In this document: positions 1 to 11,299 of the stretch, piece after piece
Layout of the letters: each line of letters begins with the position of its first letter
Position numbering within the stretch: position 1 is the first letter of the stretch
Source: Gaeumannomyces sp. JS-464
Lineage: Eukaryota; Ascomycota; Sordariomycetes; Magnaporthales; Magnaporthaceae
NCBI GenBank assembly: GCA_002197995.1
Contig: NGZR01000001.1
Span: 4,216,001 to 4,280,000, forward strand
Length of the DNA stretch: 64,000 bases
Reading direction: 5' to 3'
Notes under the pieces: model-generated
Databases searched by the model: none
Told to the model about the DNA's origin: nothing
What the model saw: the letters and a program-made list of their open reading frames with translations, nothing else
Made by a program: the position numbers and the translations under genes

Positions 1-1
1 G

Positions 2-2017
2 CATACGAACCGCCTGTCGCGCGACATGGGTACCGATCTGGCCATGTCTGAGAGCGAGGCCTTCCTTGAGCGTCACCCCAGCTTTAAGAAACGGAGTCTC
101 ACTCTAGACCTCGATCTCGGACAACAGATATTCGAGAAGGTCTTACTCACACTCTTGCACAGTTGACTCGGGAGCACTGCCCAGCGCCCAGTGCCCCTAG
201 GCCCAGACAAGCGTCAAAGGACCAAGTGCGCCAGAGACGGCGCCTGACAAGAATGCACTGGATACTAACATTACATCACGAAAACAGCGCGGCTACTTGA
301 TGCGTCAGAACACAAAGGTTGTTACTGCCACTGACAAGGAACGCGACGAGTACCGCTTTGCCCGCTCGGCTGGCAACTCGCCGATCAAGCAGGATCGGCC
401 ACAGTCTTGGACGGTGGAGCCATGGAACGGTCAAGTTAGGAAGAAGAGCGTCCGGAAGCGAACCGCCCTGACCGGGCCTGCTCCTCCGCTGCCGGGCCAG
501 GAGAGCAATGTGGCGGGCCTGAACCCCCAGGTCGAGGAGGAGCTCGCCGGTGACGCGACAGCCGAGGACAGCGGCGAGAGGGGCAGGCTGTTCGTCAAGG
601 TCATGGGCGTCAAGGATCTGGATCTACCCCTTCCCAAGAGTAAGTTGCACTGTCACACAACGCCCCCTGTCTTTAGTCATTCCACTGACCCATGTCTTCC
701 TTTTTGCGTTCCTAGATGAGCGGACTTGGTTCAGCCTCACGCTCGACAACGGCGTGCACTGCGTTACTACGGCATGGCTGGAACTTGCCAGAAACGCGCC
801 CATCGGCCAGGAGTTCGAGCTTGTTGTTCCAAACGACCTCGAGTTCCAGCTGACGCTGAACGTCAAGCTTGAGAAGCCGGCGCCGCAGCAGGCGATCCAG
901 TCGCCCACCAAGCTCAGTCGACCAAAGACGTCGACGTTCAGCCGGGTGTTTGCCTCGCCCAAGAAGCGCAAGGAGATGGAGATGCGCATGAGGGAGGAGG
1001 AGGAGCGCCTGGCACGGGAGCAGCAGGAGGCACAGGCTAGGCTCCGCAATAGGCAGCCGACACCTTGGGACCTGCTGTCGCCCCTGGCCGCTGAGGACGG
1101 CAGCTTTGCCCGCTCCTACGTCTGCCTGAAGGAGCACGAGTCGCGCTGTTACGGGCGCCCCTACCTGGTGGATGTCGCAGCCTTCAACGAGTGGGCCACC
1201 GAGGAGGCTGGCTTTGCCTCGAGCGTCAAGAGCAAGCGCGGTAACACTGCACAGATCGTCCGCCGTGCCCCCTACAAGATCGGCAAGCTGGAGCTCCAGC
1301 TCCTCTTCGTCCCGCGTCCCAAGGGCGCCTCGGATGACGACATGCCCAAGAGCATGAACTCGTGCATCCGCGAGATGAGGGCGGCCGAAGAGCGCCTGGC
1401 CAGAAACTGGGAGGGCCCCCTGAGCCAACAGGGTGGCGATTGCCCGGTAAGTTCCACACCGGTATTCGCAGTCTCGGACTGAACAACCGAGAAATCGTTG
1501 CCTTACGTATTTGGCCACTGACAATTTCCTCTTATTCTCTGCACAGTACTGGCGCCGTCGCTACTTCAAGCTGGTCGGCACCAAGCTGACGGCCTACCAC
1601 GAGGCTACACGGCAGCCGCGCGCAACCATCAACCTGGCTAATGCCAAGCGTCTGATTGACGACCGGCGAGCTCTCACAGAGAAGGAGACCACAGGCCGCG
1701 GCGGCAAGCGGCGGCGGTCTGCCTTCGCCGAGGACGAAGAGGGCTATATGTTTGTTGAGGAGGGCTTCCGTATCCGTTTCAACAACGGCGAGCTCATCGA
1801 CTTCTACGCCGACACGCCCCAGGACAAGGAGGGCTGGATGAAGGTACTCTCCGAGGTGATCGGTCGCGACAGCCTGAACGCCGACGACGACGCCAGCACC
1901 ACCAGCGCGCGAACCAAGGGCAAGTGGTGCGATCTCGTCCTTAAGCGGGAGGAGACGGTGCGCCGCCGGACTGAGAGTCGGCGCGTGCACTCACGCACCA
2001 AGAGCATGTATGTGTGA
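2..2017 (+). CDS. BUD4: BUD4-like anillin/septin-associated protein, C-terminal part (5' end outside window)
   Basis: This is the C-terminal 592 residues of a Bud4/Int1-type protein, which binds septins and organises the septation and bud-site ring at the cell cortex. Inferred exons are 2-139, 201-639, 716-1446 and 1547-2017. The introns are 140-200, 640-715 (gtaagt...cctag) and 1447-1546 (gtaagt...cacag), and all joins keep frame. A C2/anillin-like segment contains LFVKVMGVKDLDLPLPK, then NERTWFSLTLDNGVHCV across intron 2. A basic coiled stretch (KKRKEMEMRMREEEER) follows. The last exon encodes a PH domain that starts at YWRRRYFKLVGTKL and ends near GWMKVLSEVIGR. This order is that of the fungal Bud4 family. 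The first intron is the least certain. No frame break is seen, unlike many neighbours. The stop is TGA at 2015-2017; HIS6 converges from the other side. Confidence 0.85.
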
Positions 2018-2867
2018 GAGAACGTCACTCACACACTTACATATGCCTTAGTTGGCTCATGTGAATGAGCTGCAGTGTCTCGGCCTCACCGAGACGCGTC
2101 TCCTTGCATCATCACGCTTTCGTCCTTCTTCATGCAAGGAGTCGAGGAGAACGACGGTCCAGCAACCACTTTCAAACTAATGATAAACGCATGATGTCAG
2201 CAATGTCGAGCACGGCATAGATTTCTCTTCTGACCTGGCTGGGTCAAACGGGTCTCTTCCTGTTCCTTGATCAGCGGCCATACATAGTCTTGCGTTTCTT
2301 TCCTTTTATTCTTTTTTTTCTTTGTCCTTTTTTCTTCTTTTCTCACTTTTATTCCCATTCCAAGGTCGTCACTTTTGTTTTCCTTCCTGTCCTGTCTGGA
2401 TATGGGCACGTTTGGCTATCGACCGTCTGCCCTCAGAGGTGTCCTTCTCTGAGAGGTGTGTCTGGTACTTCCCATTCGAGATCATACCTCCGAGTCTTCT
2501 TCCCATCTTGAACATTATCGCATGCACTTAATTATCTCCCTTTTTCCTTGTCCTGGTTATTTTTGTCATCGTTTGTCGGATGGGAGTCTTGTGGCAGCGG
2601 CACCAGGGGATCTATTTTGGGGAGAGGATGGGTCTGTGGGTGGTGCAATCGGGGTTTTGGGTCAGATGGATCGAGATGGATGCTCGGCCAGAGCGGGCGA
2701 CAGCGAGCAGCTCAGCCCCTGAGCCGCCAATGCCGTCTCCTCCATTCGACCTCAGCCTAGCCTCATGGAGGGGCCCGACATTTGTTTATTTGCTTGTATG
2801 AAACCAACCTGATCAACTGTATTAACGCAACGCCTGAGATACGAGGTGAAAAAAGAAAATTCTTGAT
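2018..2867. other. Convergent 3' intergenic region between BUD4 and HIS6
   Basis: This stretch lies between two convergent stop codons, so it should hold both 3' UTRs and terminators. A strongly pyrimidine-rich tract occupies about 2290-2350 (runs of T broken by C on the + strand). I see no conserved reading frame and no RNA gene. Confidence 0.6.
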
Positions 2868-3771
2868 TCATATTGCATCTGTGCTTTTGCTTTTCCCGTC
2901 TCTGTCTGCTGCCTCTTCCTCGTCCCTCCGGCGATTCCAGTCGACACACTCCTGGAGCTTCACGCCGCTGCCGCCGAAGCAGTCGAGGGCGCTGCCAATG
3001 GTAAGGTCGACCTTGCCGGCGCTGAGTCTGTCGACAGCGTCAAGGTCTTGGAGGTTACGGCCACCGCCGGCGTAGGTGACAGGGATGGTGCACCATTCCG
3101 CGAGCCGCTGCACAAGCTGCTCGTCGATGCCGCGCTGCAGACCCTCGTTGTCGGCGGCGTGGATGAGGAACTCGGAGCAAAAGGGCTCCAGCTTACGGAT
3201 AGATTCTGGGGCGGAGGACCCAACTTAGCTACTTACCTAGATAGCGCTCCTACGCCAGCAGGCAGGTGGGGAACACGCAACTCACCCTGGTTGACCTCCA
3301 TGTCGGTGATGGTCTGCCACTTGTTCATGGCGACGAACCACTTGTCGCCGCGGCGGCGGCAGCTCAGGTCGATGACGAGCCTCTCGGGCCTGCCGCCCAG
3401 GGCGGCGAGCACGGCGTCGAGCCGCTGCTGGCTGAAGCGGGCGCCGGGGAAGAGGAAGGAGGTGACGATGGCCTTGTCGGCGCCGGCGGCGAGCCAGGCG
3501 GCCGCGTTGGCGTCGCCGACGCCGCCGCCGACCTGCATCCCGCCGGGCCAGGCGGCCAGGGCGTCGCGCGCGGCGGCCTCGTTGCCCGGCCCCAGCATGA
3601 CGACGTGGGCGCCGCGCAGGCCGGCGTCGCGGTACAGGGCCGCGAAGTGGGCGGGCGGTGCGGCGACACAAAGTTTGTGCGCAGCTCCGACGTGGCGCTG
3701 TCGAGCGTCCCGCCCACGATCTGCTTCACCTGCCCCGCGTGCAGGTCGATGCACGGCCGGAAGCGCGTCAT
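2868..3771 (-). CDS. HIS6: Phosphoribosylformimino-AICAR ribotide isomerase (histidine biosynthesis), one apparent frameshift
   Basis: This encodes the HisA/HIS6 isomerase, which converts ProFAR to PRFAR in histidine biosynthesis (cytosolic TIM barrel). The N-terminus [21 protein letters not shown] carries the catalytic Asp of the IDL motif. [18 protein letters not shown] and the late [13 protein letters not shown] and [12 protein letters not shown] are phosphate-binding and barrel motifs. The exons are 3286-3771 and 2868-3205, with intron 3206-3285 (gtgagt...ccag) in phase 1. The frame of MTRFRP does not join directly to the frame of [11 protein letters not shown]. One G is missing on the + strand at about 3657-3658 (GG where GGG would keep frame), so the literal reading is broken. 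With that allowance the protein is about 274 residues, normal for the family. A (CAG)6 tract lies just upstream of the ATG. HIS6 and FAF1 diverge from a 364 bp region. Confidence 0.85.
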
Positions 3772-4135
3772 GGCGGCGGTGGTGGTTGTGCTGCTGCTGC
3801 TGCTGCTGTGTTTATGGCGTGTTGAGATGATGGCCTGGAAATTGCCATGCAGTCTGCCTCGAGTTGATATCAGTCACCACATCAATGCACATATGCTTGC
3901 CTGCACATGGCCGCCGACCTCGCTGTGAGGCGCTGTAATTCACCCGCGTGGAGACATGACGTTAGGCGGGGTAGCTCCCATGCAGTGACAAGCTTGGCGG
4001 AGCAGCCAGGGGTAAATTTTTCAGTCGCAAGCCGCGTCGATGATGGACCGAGAGAAAAAAAAGAAAGAAAAAAATAAGAAAAAAGCCAGACAAGCGTCAA
4101 CTAGTAAAAACTCAACGAAACCACAGCCTCACAAA
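3772..4135. promoter_or_regulatory. Divergent promoter region of HIS6 and FAF1
   Basis: These 364 bp separate two divergent start codons and must hold both promoters and leaders. The HIS6 side begins with a CAG/CTG repeat at 3791-3808. The FAF1 side has an A-rich leader (about 4050-4085) and ends in ACAAAATG, a good start context. No TATA box or Gcn4-type TGACTC element was found with confidence. Confidence 0.4.
3791..3808. repeat. (CTG)6 / (CAG)6 trinucleotide repeat in the HIS6 leader
   Basis: There are six perfect CTG units on the + strand. On the HIS6 coding strand they read as CAG repeats 20-37 bases upstream of the ATG, so they lie in the predicted 5' UTR. Confidence 0.9.
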
Positions 4136-5290
4136 ATGCCATCCGTATTAGGCAAACGCAAATCTCGCTCGCACGAGAAGACCAGCGCCACCAATTCCGA
4201 CGCTCACGACGACGCACAGGGATATCTTTCGTCGCCTCTTCGAGCAGCGCTTCACGCCCCTGGAGCCCGCCACTTCTACGCGCCGATCAAAGCGCGCAGG
4301 TCCGCCAACGGCTCGCGACGACGACGACGAGGTCAATTTCGAGGTTGAGGGCGACGACGACACAGACCTGGACGACGACGACGAGGCCGATTCCGAATGG
4401 GGCGGAGTGTCGGATGCGGACGGTGGCGACGAGGACCACGACAGCATTGAGGGTTTGGACGAGGTTGAGGTCGTCGACTACTCTTCCAACCCGCTAGGCT
4501 CGGACGCGGCCCCGTCCATGACCAAACAAGAGCTGAAAGCATACATGGTACGCGCTCTTTCCCGAGCGGATCGATCATCCATCCCCTGCCATGCACCAAA
4601 ACATGGAGACGGCGGAAAAACACTAACCACCAAGCCTCGCGCGGGCGCCGCAAAACAACAGTCCTCGCGCCCTCCCTCCCTGACCGCCGAGCCCGAGCAG
4701 CAGCCGGCGCAGAGCCGCAGAGCCAAGAAGGCCGCGACGGCCGAGGACTCGGCCGACCTGCTGGCCAACGACCTGGCCCTGCAGCGGCTCCTGTCCGAGT
4801 CGCACCTGCTGTCGGCGGCGGCGGGCCACGCCTCGTCCTCGGCCACGCTGCTGTCGTCGGTCGCCGTCCGGCCGCGGCCGGCTCGGCCGCCAGCTCGGCC
4901 GCCTTCGCCGCGGGCCGGCTGCGGCGCCGGACGGCCGACCTGCGCATGCAGGCCCTGGGCTCGCGCGAGTCCGTCTTTGCGCAGAAGAAGATGCCGCTCG
5001 CCATCCGCAGGGGCATCGCCCAGCACCGCGCCGACAGGGAGGCCAGGAGGCGTCGTGAGGCCCGCGAGTGCGGCGTCGTCCTCGAGGCCCCTTCGTCGTC
5101 GTCCTCGTCCGCTGCCAAAAGACGTGCCCGTGGTGGTGGTGGTGGTGGTGCGCGCCGTGGCGGCCCTACCGTCGGGATGCCGGGCGTTGGCAGGATGCGC
5201 GGCGCAGAGCTCAGGATCAGCGCAAGGGATGTGCGCGATATCGAGGGTCGAAAGGCCGGTCCCGAGAAGAGGAAGAAGAAAAGGAGGTAG
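4136..5290 (+). CDS. FAF1: FAF1-like ribosome biogenesis protein (40S / pre-rRNA processing), two apparent frameshifts
   Basis: The start MPSVLGKRKSRS matches the fungal FAF1 family, needed for 18S rRNA maturation in the nucleolus. An AQDIFRRLFEQRFTPLEP segment follows, then an acidic stretch, a basic middle, and a C-terminal ELRISARDVRDIEGRK motif with a lysine-rich tail (EKRKKKRR). Intron 4548-4634 (gtacgc...ctaac...caag) is in phase 0; its length is a multiple of three, so retention would not shift frame. Two frame changes are needed. One is at 4219-4221, where GGG stands where GG is expected between DDAQ and DIFRRLF. The other is near 4870-4871, where GG stands where GGG is expected and the frame moves from SVAVR to AAAGSAAS. 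With both allowed the protein is about 355 residues. A (TGG) repeat near 5131-5147 encodes a glycine run. The family call rests on the termini. Confidence 0.7.
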
Positions 5291-6259
5291 AGAGGTTCAC
5301 TCACGGGTTGCGTGCAGAAAAAGAAAAAAGGATAGACTTTTGTTGTGGTTCGGTTGTATGGCATCCAGCGGCCATGTAGCGGGCCTCTGGTGATCACCAA
5401 GAGACAGGAATACACCAGAAATTCTTGCCCATCATTATCATTTTACCTGCCCAAATGAGCGTCGGTAATAATTGCCGGCCAGTAAGGCATCCTTTCAAGT
5501 TTTGCAAGCCAGCACACTATCTGGGAGCAACGCTGCGCGACTATCATTCCACACATGGTATACCGACACTCTACAAGACCAGACGGAAACAATCCAGTGG
5601 AATCCCTCCGCGATGGTGGAATTCCTGGCCTGGTGAAAGCAAGCATAAAGGGCTATCAATGGGAATGTTTCCTCTCGGCACATTAAGAGGAACACCTTAG
5701 AGTTATTGGACCTTAGAGCTTTTGTTTGATTCGGGAGGGAAATGTGGAGGAACCGTGGCTTGACCAGAGGGTTCTTACTCCAGCGAGTTCTATATCGGGG
5801 AACATGATGGGGAGTCGGGCCGATCAAGATTTTTGAACAAAGATAGAAAAAAGAAAAAAGCTTGGATGAAAGCGTGAGAAATGACCAAAAAAAAAGGTCG
5901 TCGAGAAACCAGAAAAAGGGTGTATAAAAAGAAGAGGACAAAAAGAAAGTGTAAAAGGAGTAAATGGTAAGCGCCGGTGTATGAAGAAACGCAAGGGAAA
6001 AAAGTCACCGTTTGAATTTCTCGTTGGAGAAAACGCCCAATAAATATGCCGTGCCGTGCAAGAAGGAAGAATGAAGTAATCACCACCCAAGAATTCCCCC
6101 ACCTAAAGCATAATCTCGTATCCAGAAAGCCATCGTTGTTGATAGCACAGCAAACCCATCCCATAGTTGTACAAAAGGCGGGCTCAAGCCAGCGGACATA
6201 TCCGCGGCGAGCCTGCAAGGAGAAAAAGAAGCAGAACAGGGGATCAGTGATGAAAGCCA
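5291..6259. other. Convergent 3' intergenic region between FAF1 and STE12
   Basis: About 970 bp lie between the convergent stops of FAF1 and STE12. The part nearest STE12 is A/G-rich on the + strand (about 5830-5970), so STE12 mRNA would have a U/C-rich 3' UTR. I see no convincing reading frame on either strand. Confidence 0.55.
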
Positions 6260-8869
6260 TCACATTATGCCGCCGGCGTTGATGGGCTGCGGTTGGCTCA
6301 TCTGCATGGGCATGCTGAGGGTCTGCAGGCTGTTGTAGGCGGGGGCGTGCGACACCATGGCCGAATGGGGGCTCGACGATGCCGATGCGCCCGGGTTGCC
6401 GTTGGCGACCGAGTTCAGCGAGGCCGTGACGTAGCCGCCGTCCGACGTCGGTGACGCCTCCTCGAGCGATCCGAGTTGGTCCTCGCCAGAGTACTCCTCC
6501 TCTTCCTCGCCCGAGAGGATGAGGCCGCCCTCGCCGCCGTCGGCCCTGTCGTGCGTGCGCTTGTGTCTGGAGAGCGAACGTTAGTTGTTCTGCCGCTGCC
6601 CAAGTCAAAAAGAATGTCGCTCCTGTAGAAGTGTTGTGCTGCTGCTGTGTAGTTGGCGTGGCGCTGGCGGTTTCTTGCTTTGCTCTTGCGGCTCAATCTC
6701 ATCGATGGCTTTTTTTTATACATAGCAGGCGCACAACATCTTCCAACGAGGGCCGGACAAAAGAAAAGGTACATCAAGGAAAAGTCAGGGGCATACTGTG
6801 CTAGGTTGTCTGATCGGGAGAACGCCTTGCTACAATAAGGGCAGATGTAGGGTCTTTCTTGTGTATGGGTTCTCACGTGTCTGGAGATTTGATGGTCAGA
6901 AACACGGCGGTCGGGTTTGGTTTGTTTCGCTTTTTGGTTAGGTTGTCGCGTTTGGGGAAGCGCTGTGAACAAATGAAATGTAGTCCCGGTCTTACCGCTT
7001 CAGGTGCTCGAGTCTCTTGAAGAGACGACCACATGTGGGGATCGGGCACGAGTGTGACTTCCTGCGGGTACGGTCCCAGCTCCATGACGGTCGCCGAGCG
7101 TGCCCTGCGAACCACGTTGGGTCCGCCCTGCATCGCCCTGCGCTCGTCCATGGAGCCGCTGACGTCCTCAGGGAGCATGGTGGAGTAGTCCTGATGACCC
7201 GGCTGCTGCGGCAGCGTCATCGAGTGCGGTCCAGGGCTGCCCTCGACCGTCGAGAGCGGCGTGCCGTGGCGCGACAGCTGGTCCATGGCTTCCCTCTGGT
7301 GCGAGGCCATCGGCATGCCCTGGTTGCTGTAGATGAGGCCAGGCGGAGAGTTGTCGAGCGACTCGTCTCCCTCAGCGACGGGTCCGACCGAAGCCGACAC
7401 CGACCTGCGCAGGTCCGAAGGCCTGTGCGCAGTCGCCGCCGCAGTTGCGGCGGCAATCGCTGACATGCCTGGCGGGATTGATGACCGCCGCCTCCTCTGC
7501 TTGTAGGTCGGGGAACCCTCAATGACCGAGTAGACGTTGTTGGAGCCGTACGACCTGGTGAACTGCGGGCCGGCCAAGTTCGAGGGAGGCAGCTGGATCA
7601 TGCCGTTGAGTCCGTTGACACCGTTCAGGTGGTCAGGAATGGCCGTGTAAAGACCCGTCTCCTCGTTGGCGATGTAGGCCGGCTCAGCGCCCATTCCCAG
7701 GGCCTGCTGAGGAGGCGTGAGAGGCTCGAAGGAGATGCCCCGGTTGCCGTAGTCGTCATAGTGAGAAGAGACGAAAGAGGGTGCAGGCGAGTACTCCAGT
7801 CCGTAGGCGGGCATCGAGGCGTGACGCTGGTGGCCCTGGATGGGAACGCCGTTCTGGTTGTACTGGACGCCGCGGTTGTAGTCAGGCTCCCTCTTGACCG
7901 CCGGCTGCGCTTGCATGGCAGGGGCCATGGCCATAGCTCCATACGGGACCATGGCCTCCAGGTTGTCTGCTAAAGGGGCCATCGACTGGGGCATTTGCTG
8001 CGGCATCGACGGGGCCATGGTCTGCGGCATGGTCTGGGGCATCATCTGGGGTGGCGGCATCGAGTCCATTGCCCTCATGACGGGGGAAGTCGACTGCGAA
8101 GGAGGGAAGGAAACCTGCTGGGCGTTGAACGACGACGAATTGGCTTGCTGCGCCTTGGTCAGCTGCTCGTACAGCGACTGCGACGAGTCGTACTGGAACG
8201 ACAGAGCCGGCTCGCTGACGGCCATGGTGGTAGCCTCCTGGCCCATCTTCTCCCTCTTCAGATCCCGCTCAAGAGCATCGAGGAAGAGGCGGTCGTGCGG
8301 TACGCTGTACCAGTAGAACACCTTCTGCTTCTTCTGCGTCCTGATGCAGTTGTTCTTGTAGAGGAAGTCGAGGAACTGGCTCTTGGGCTCCTCAAGCGAG
8401 GCGTCGGTGCCAGACTTCAGGTTACGCAGATCCGAAAAGATGCCCTCCTCGAACTTCTTGGAGTTCTTGACTGGGCGGCCAAAGGCCTGGAACCTGAAGG
8501 ACAGACATCGCACGATGTCGGTGCCAGAGATGTGGAAGAGGTTGTTCCATAGCACGCACGAAACGTACTCGCCCGTTGGTAGCAGAAACCTCCTGATGTA
8601 CTGGTCGGGTTGCCAATCGACGGGCGCGGAGATGAGGAAGTATTTCACTGGCGACGGGGGGAAGAGCGCACAGAGTTAGCCACGGCTTCATGGTTGCTCG
8701 AAACGCGCATCAGCAGAGATAACACAGCACTGGGCCAGAACCTACAGTTGTCCACTTGTTGCAGGGCGACCTGGGCATCGTGAGGCAGTGCCTGCTGGGC
8801 CTCTGTGCTGAGCATGAAAGTCTCTGGTTTTTGAGGCGCGGGCGCGACGCCAGCATTATGAGGGTACAT
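6260..8869 (-). CDS. STE12: STE12 transcription factor (homeodomain-like plus two C2H2 fingers), one apparent frameshift
   Basis: STE12 acts in the nucleus downstream of the pheromone/invasive MAP kinase cascade. In filamentous fungi it governs mating and host penetration. The exons are 8746-8869, 6996-8647, 6797-6880 and 6260-6566; the introns are 8648-8745, 6881-6995 and 6567-6796. The STE domain runs from [16 protein letters not shown] through [17 protein letters not shown] and [20 protein letters not shown] long Met/Gln/Pro-rich region follows, then finger 1 ([19 protein letters not shown]) and finger 2 ([17 protein letters not shown]), and an acidic tail ending INAGGIM. The 230 bp third intron lies between the cysteines and histidines of finger 2. 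The finger 1 frame differs by one base from the upstream ELGPYPQ frame. CC at 7061-7062 (+ strand), where one C would keep frame, leads the literal reading to LVPDPHMW and loses the fingers. The corrected length is about 721 residues. Confidence 0.92.
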
Positions 8870-10156
8870 GATGAACAGTCGCCACGGTAAAGGAGGGAAG
8901 GCGGCGAGTCCGTGTCCGAACTCGTCGTCGGGCGATCAGGGGAATCGGACCCAAGGGGCACGGAGACGCGATCGAGGTGCGTCGACGAGGCTCGGTGGCG
9001 CAGGTGCGTCGCAGTCGGCAGGCGCTGCCTGTGTGCGGGATGCTGTCGTGTCGTGTTGTGTTTTGTTTGATGTTGTTGCGAACGAGGAACTTCGAGTCCA
9101 GCCCGGAGGATGATGTGTTTTTTGCGGCGGAAGTCGTCCGACCCAACAGCTTCAAGCGCAGGGTGGGAGAGGCGCCAGCAGTGCACCGTCTAGGTGCGCG
9201 TTTGTATAAAAGGAAATGGGTTACTGGCAGCAGTTGCTGTGGCGGCAGGTGGAGATGTGACGTCCTTGGGCTCGATAAACCGACCGGCCTCTGTGGTGGG
9301 CAGGGGGGCGAGTAAACAACGAGTCGAATGGAATTAGGTGGATTATAGAAACACGAAGGCCATGCGCGCCCAAGAGAACGAAAGGCGAGTGCCGCTGAGA
9401 GAATGGATCTTCCCGAGTACCAGTGGTTATCAAACCGACAGGATGGCAGGGCGAGTTTGCGACGCTGCGTGTCGGAAGAAGAAGCCGCGTGGAGAAGCGA
9501 ACTGCTGGGGACAGAACAAGCGAAATGGCACAAAAAATGACTGTCTGCGGCTCCACGGAGACAGGATGTGAACAGAGGTGGGAGAAAATAAAAAGGGGAT
9601 AACCTCCTCGCGAACAAAGCGACAAAAAGTTTGGGAGGGAAGGGGTGCGAAAAAAGGGGCGAGGGAAGGGAAGAGTCTTGAATAAAGGGAGTGGGTGGAT
9701 GTGAGAGAGCGAAGGCCTGGGGGTTTAATGATTTTCGCGAGGCCGAGTGGGCTGCATCGGCTGGCTGGCCGACTCTGTGGCTGCTGGTCGGGTACGGTGG
9801 CTCGGTGGTAGGCAAAGTGGCCTGCTGGCTAAAAAGAGGCGTGTCCCCCGTCGACCTGGGATGGGAGGTGTGGGTGTGTGCATTTGCTGCTGGCCGGCCT
9901 TGGACTGGTGGACGTGCCGCCTGCCTGAAGGGCGAAGGGCGTTGCTTTCCTCGCTCTTTCCTCCCATCAACCCAGCATTGGGCATTGAACCAGATGGGGT
10001 GGGGAACGGGTGGGTGCCCCGGCTGGAACCTACGAGCACAAACAAGCACAGGGGAGCAAAGATCACGGTCCTGGTGGGGCGAGATGTGCAAATGTGGGGA
10101 ATCGGCGAGTAACGCAGTGGCAACAAATCTCCTCTGGCCGATAGGAATAAAACGGT

Positions 10157-10169
10157 AAAAAAAAAAAAA
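10157..10169. repeat. A13 tract
   Basis: This is a run of 13 A, followed by further A-rich sequence to about 10210. Confidence 0.8.
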
Positions 10170-10408
10170 GGAAAGAAAAAAAAATACATAAAATGGGCCC
10201 CTAAAAAAAAGAGCCCACTGTTCCCTTTCGGCTCAGAAGGACAAAAGCGACCGGGGTCAAGCCAGCAATGGTCAATGCAGGGATTAGTGCTGGGCACGAC
10301 TCTGCACCTCCCCTGACGTTCCCTCGACTTTTGGCCTGGGTCTCCGTGCGTCGCTCGCCCGCTGTCCATGCCAGGCCATGCCTGGTGGTGATTGCGGGAT
10401 CTTTCGCC

Positions 10409-10425
10409 TTTTTTTTTTTTTTTTT
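10409..10425. repeat. T17 tract
   Basis: This is an uninterrupted run of about 17 T on the + strand in the gene-free region. Confidence 0.85.
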
Positions 10426-11280
10426 CTGATCTCTCTTCGTTCTCTGGCTCCCCCATCTCCACCCTCGATGGTCAACGCCTCCTGGTCCGGTCGGTCTGTG
10501 ATGGATCCGTAATAATTCAACTCAGCAGAAGTGCGGTCCGTGGTCCGTGAGCAGAGCCCGCTTGAACGCCAGCCCTGCAACGCCCACCTCGCCTGGCAGT
10601 TGCCTGCTTTGGTTCTTGTGAGGGGGAAAAGGGAGCTGTGCTTGTGACACATGTCGCATATCGCTCTCCCAGAATCGAGGCACGCGTATGTACGAGCACA
10701 GACTGGAGAGCATCCATCACGCAGCTGCTATCTGGCCTTGGCGTGCGTTCGCCCCCTCCATCTGTCTTCCTTGCCTCCTTTGCTTGGTTCATCTCCAGCC
10801 CGCGGCTGAGGGCGGGGAAGAGGGGGTGGAGGAGCATGTGTGTCGTGGCGGCGGACTCTTTTGTAGACTGTCCCTGGGCCCTGGGAGCTGCGCGAAAGTC
10901 GCTGGACACGTCATGAATCGGGAACAGCTCCTAGCGGCGCGAGAGACTGGATGGCGAGGACGTGCCATACAGCCGATAGTGATTCCCCTCTCCGACATGA
11001 CCATAACGTTCCTAGGCTCGACGGATGAGTCTCGCGAAAGAGTCGCCTTCTTGGACTGGTCGCCTAGCACATCAAACCACGCGAGCGACTCCCAATGGTG
11101 CTATGGCTAGACAAAAACGGTGCTAGGAGCTGGTCCCTACTAGCAAACGCGGCATCATCACCACCCAGCTAGTGGACATGAGGGCCCCTGGCTAGTCGCG
11201 CCCCGCATCAGAGTGGTGTCGACGAGTGCGCATGAGGGTGGCGGCCTAGCGGTGATATGCTTCCGTCTCCAAAATAAACC

Positions 11281-11299
11281 AAAAAAAAAAAAAAAAAAA
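11281..11299. repeat. A19 tract
   Basis: This is an uninterrupted run of 19 A on the + strand. Confidence 0.9.

Noticed and set aside
4333..5415. 360-codon antisense frame over FAF1
   Set aside because: It is a shadow of high GC at third positions; the + strand carries conserved FAF1 blocks.
8856..10091. 411-codon open frame on the minus strand upstream of STE12
   Set aside because: Composition is low-complexity Ser/Pro/His/Arg, there is no recognisable domain, and it overlaps the STE12 start in another frame. It is better explained as leader/promoter sequence.
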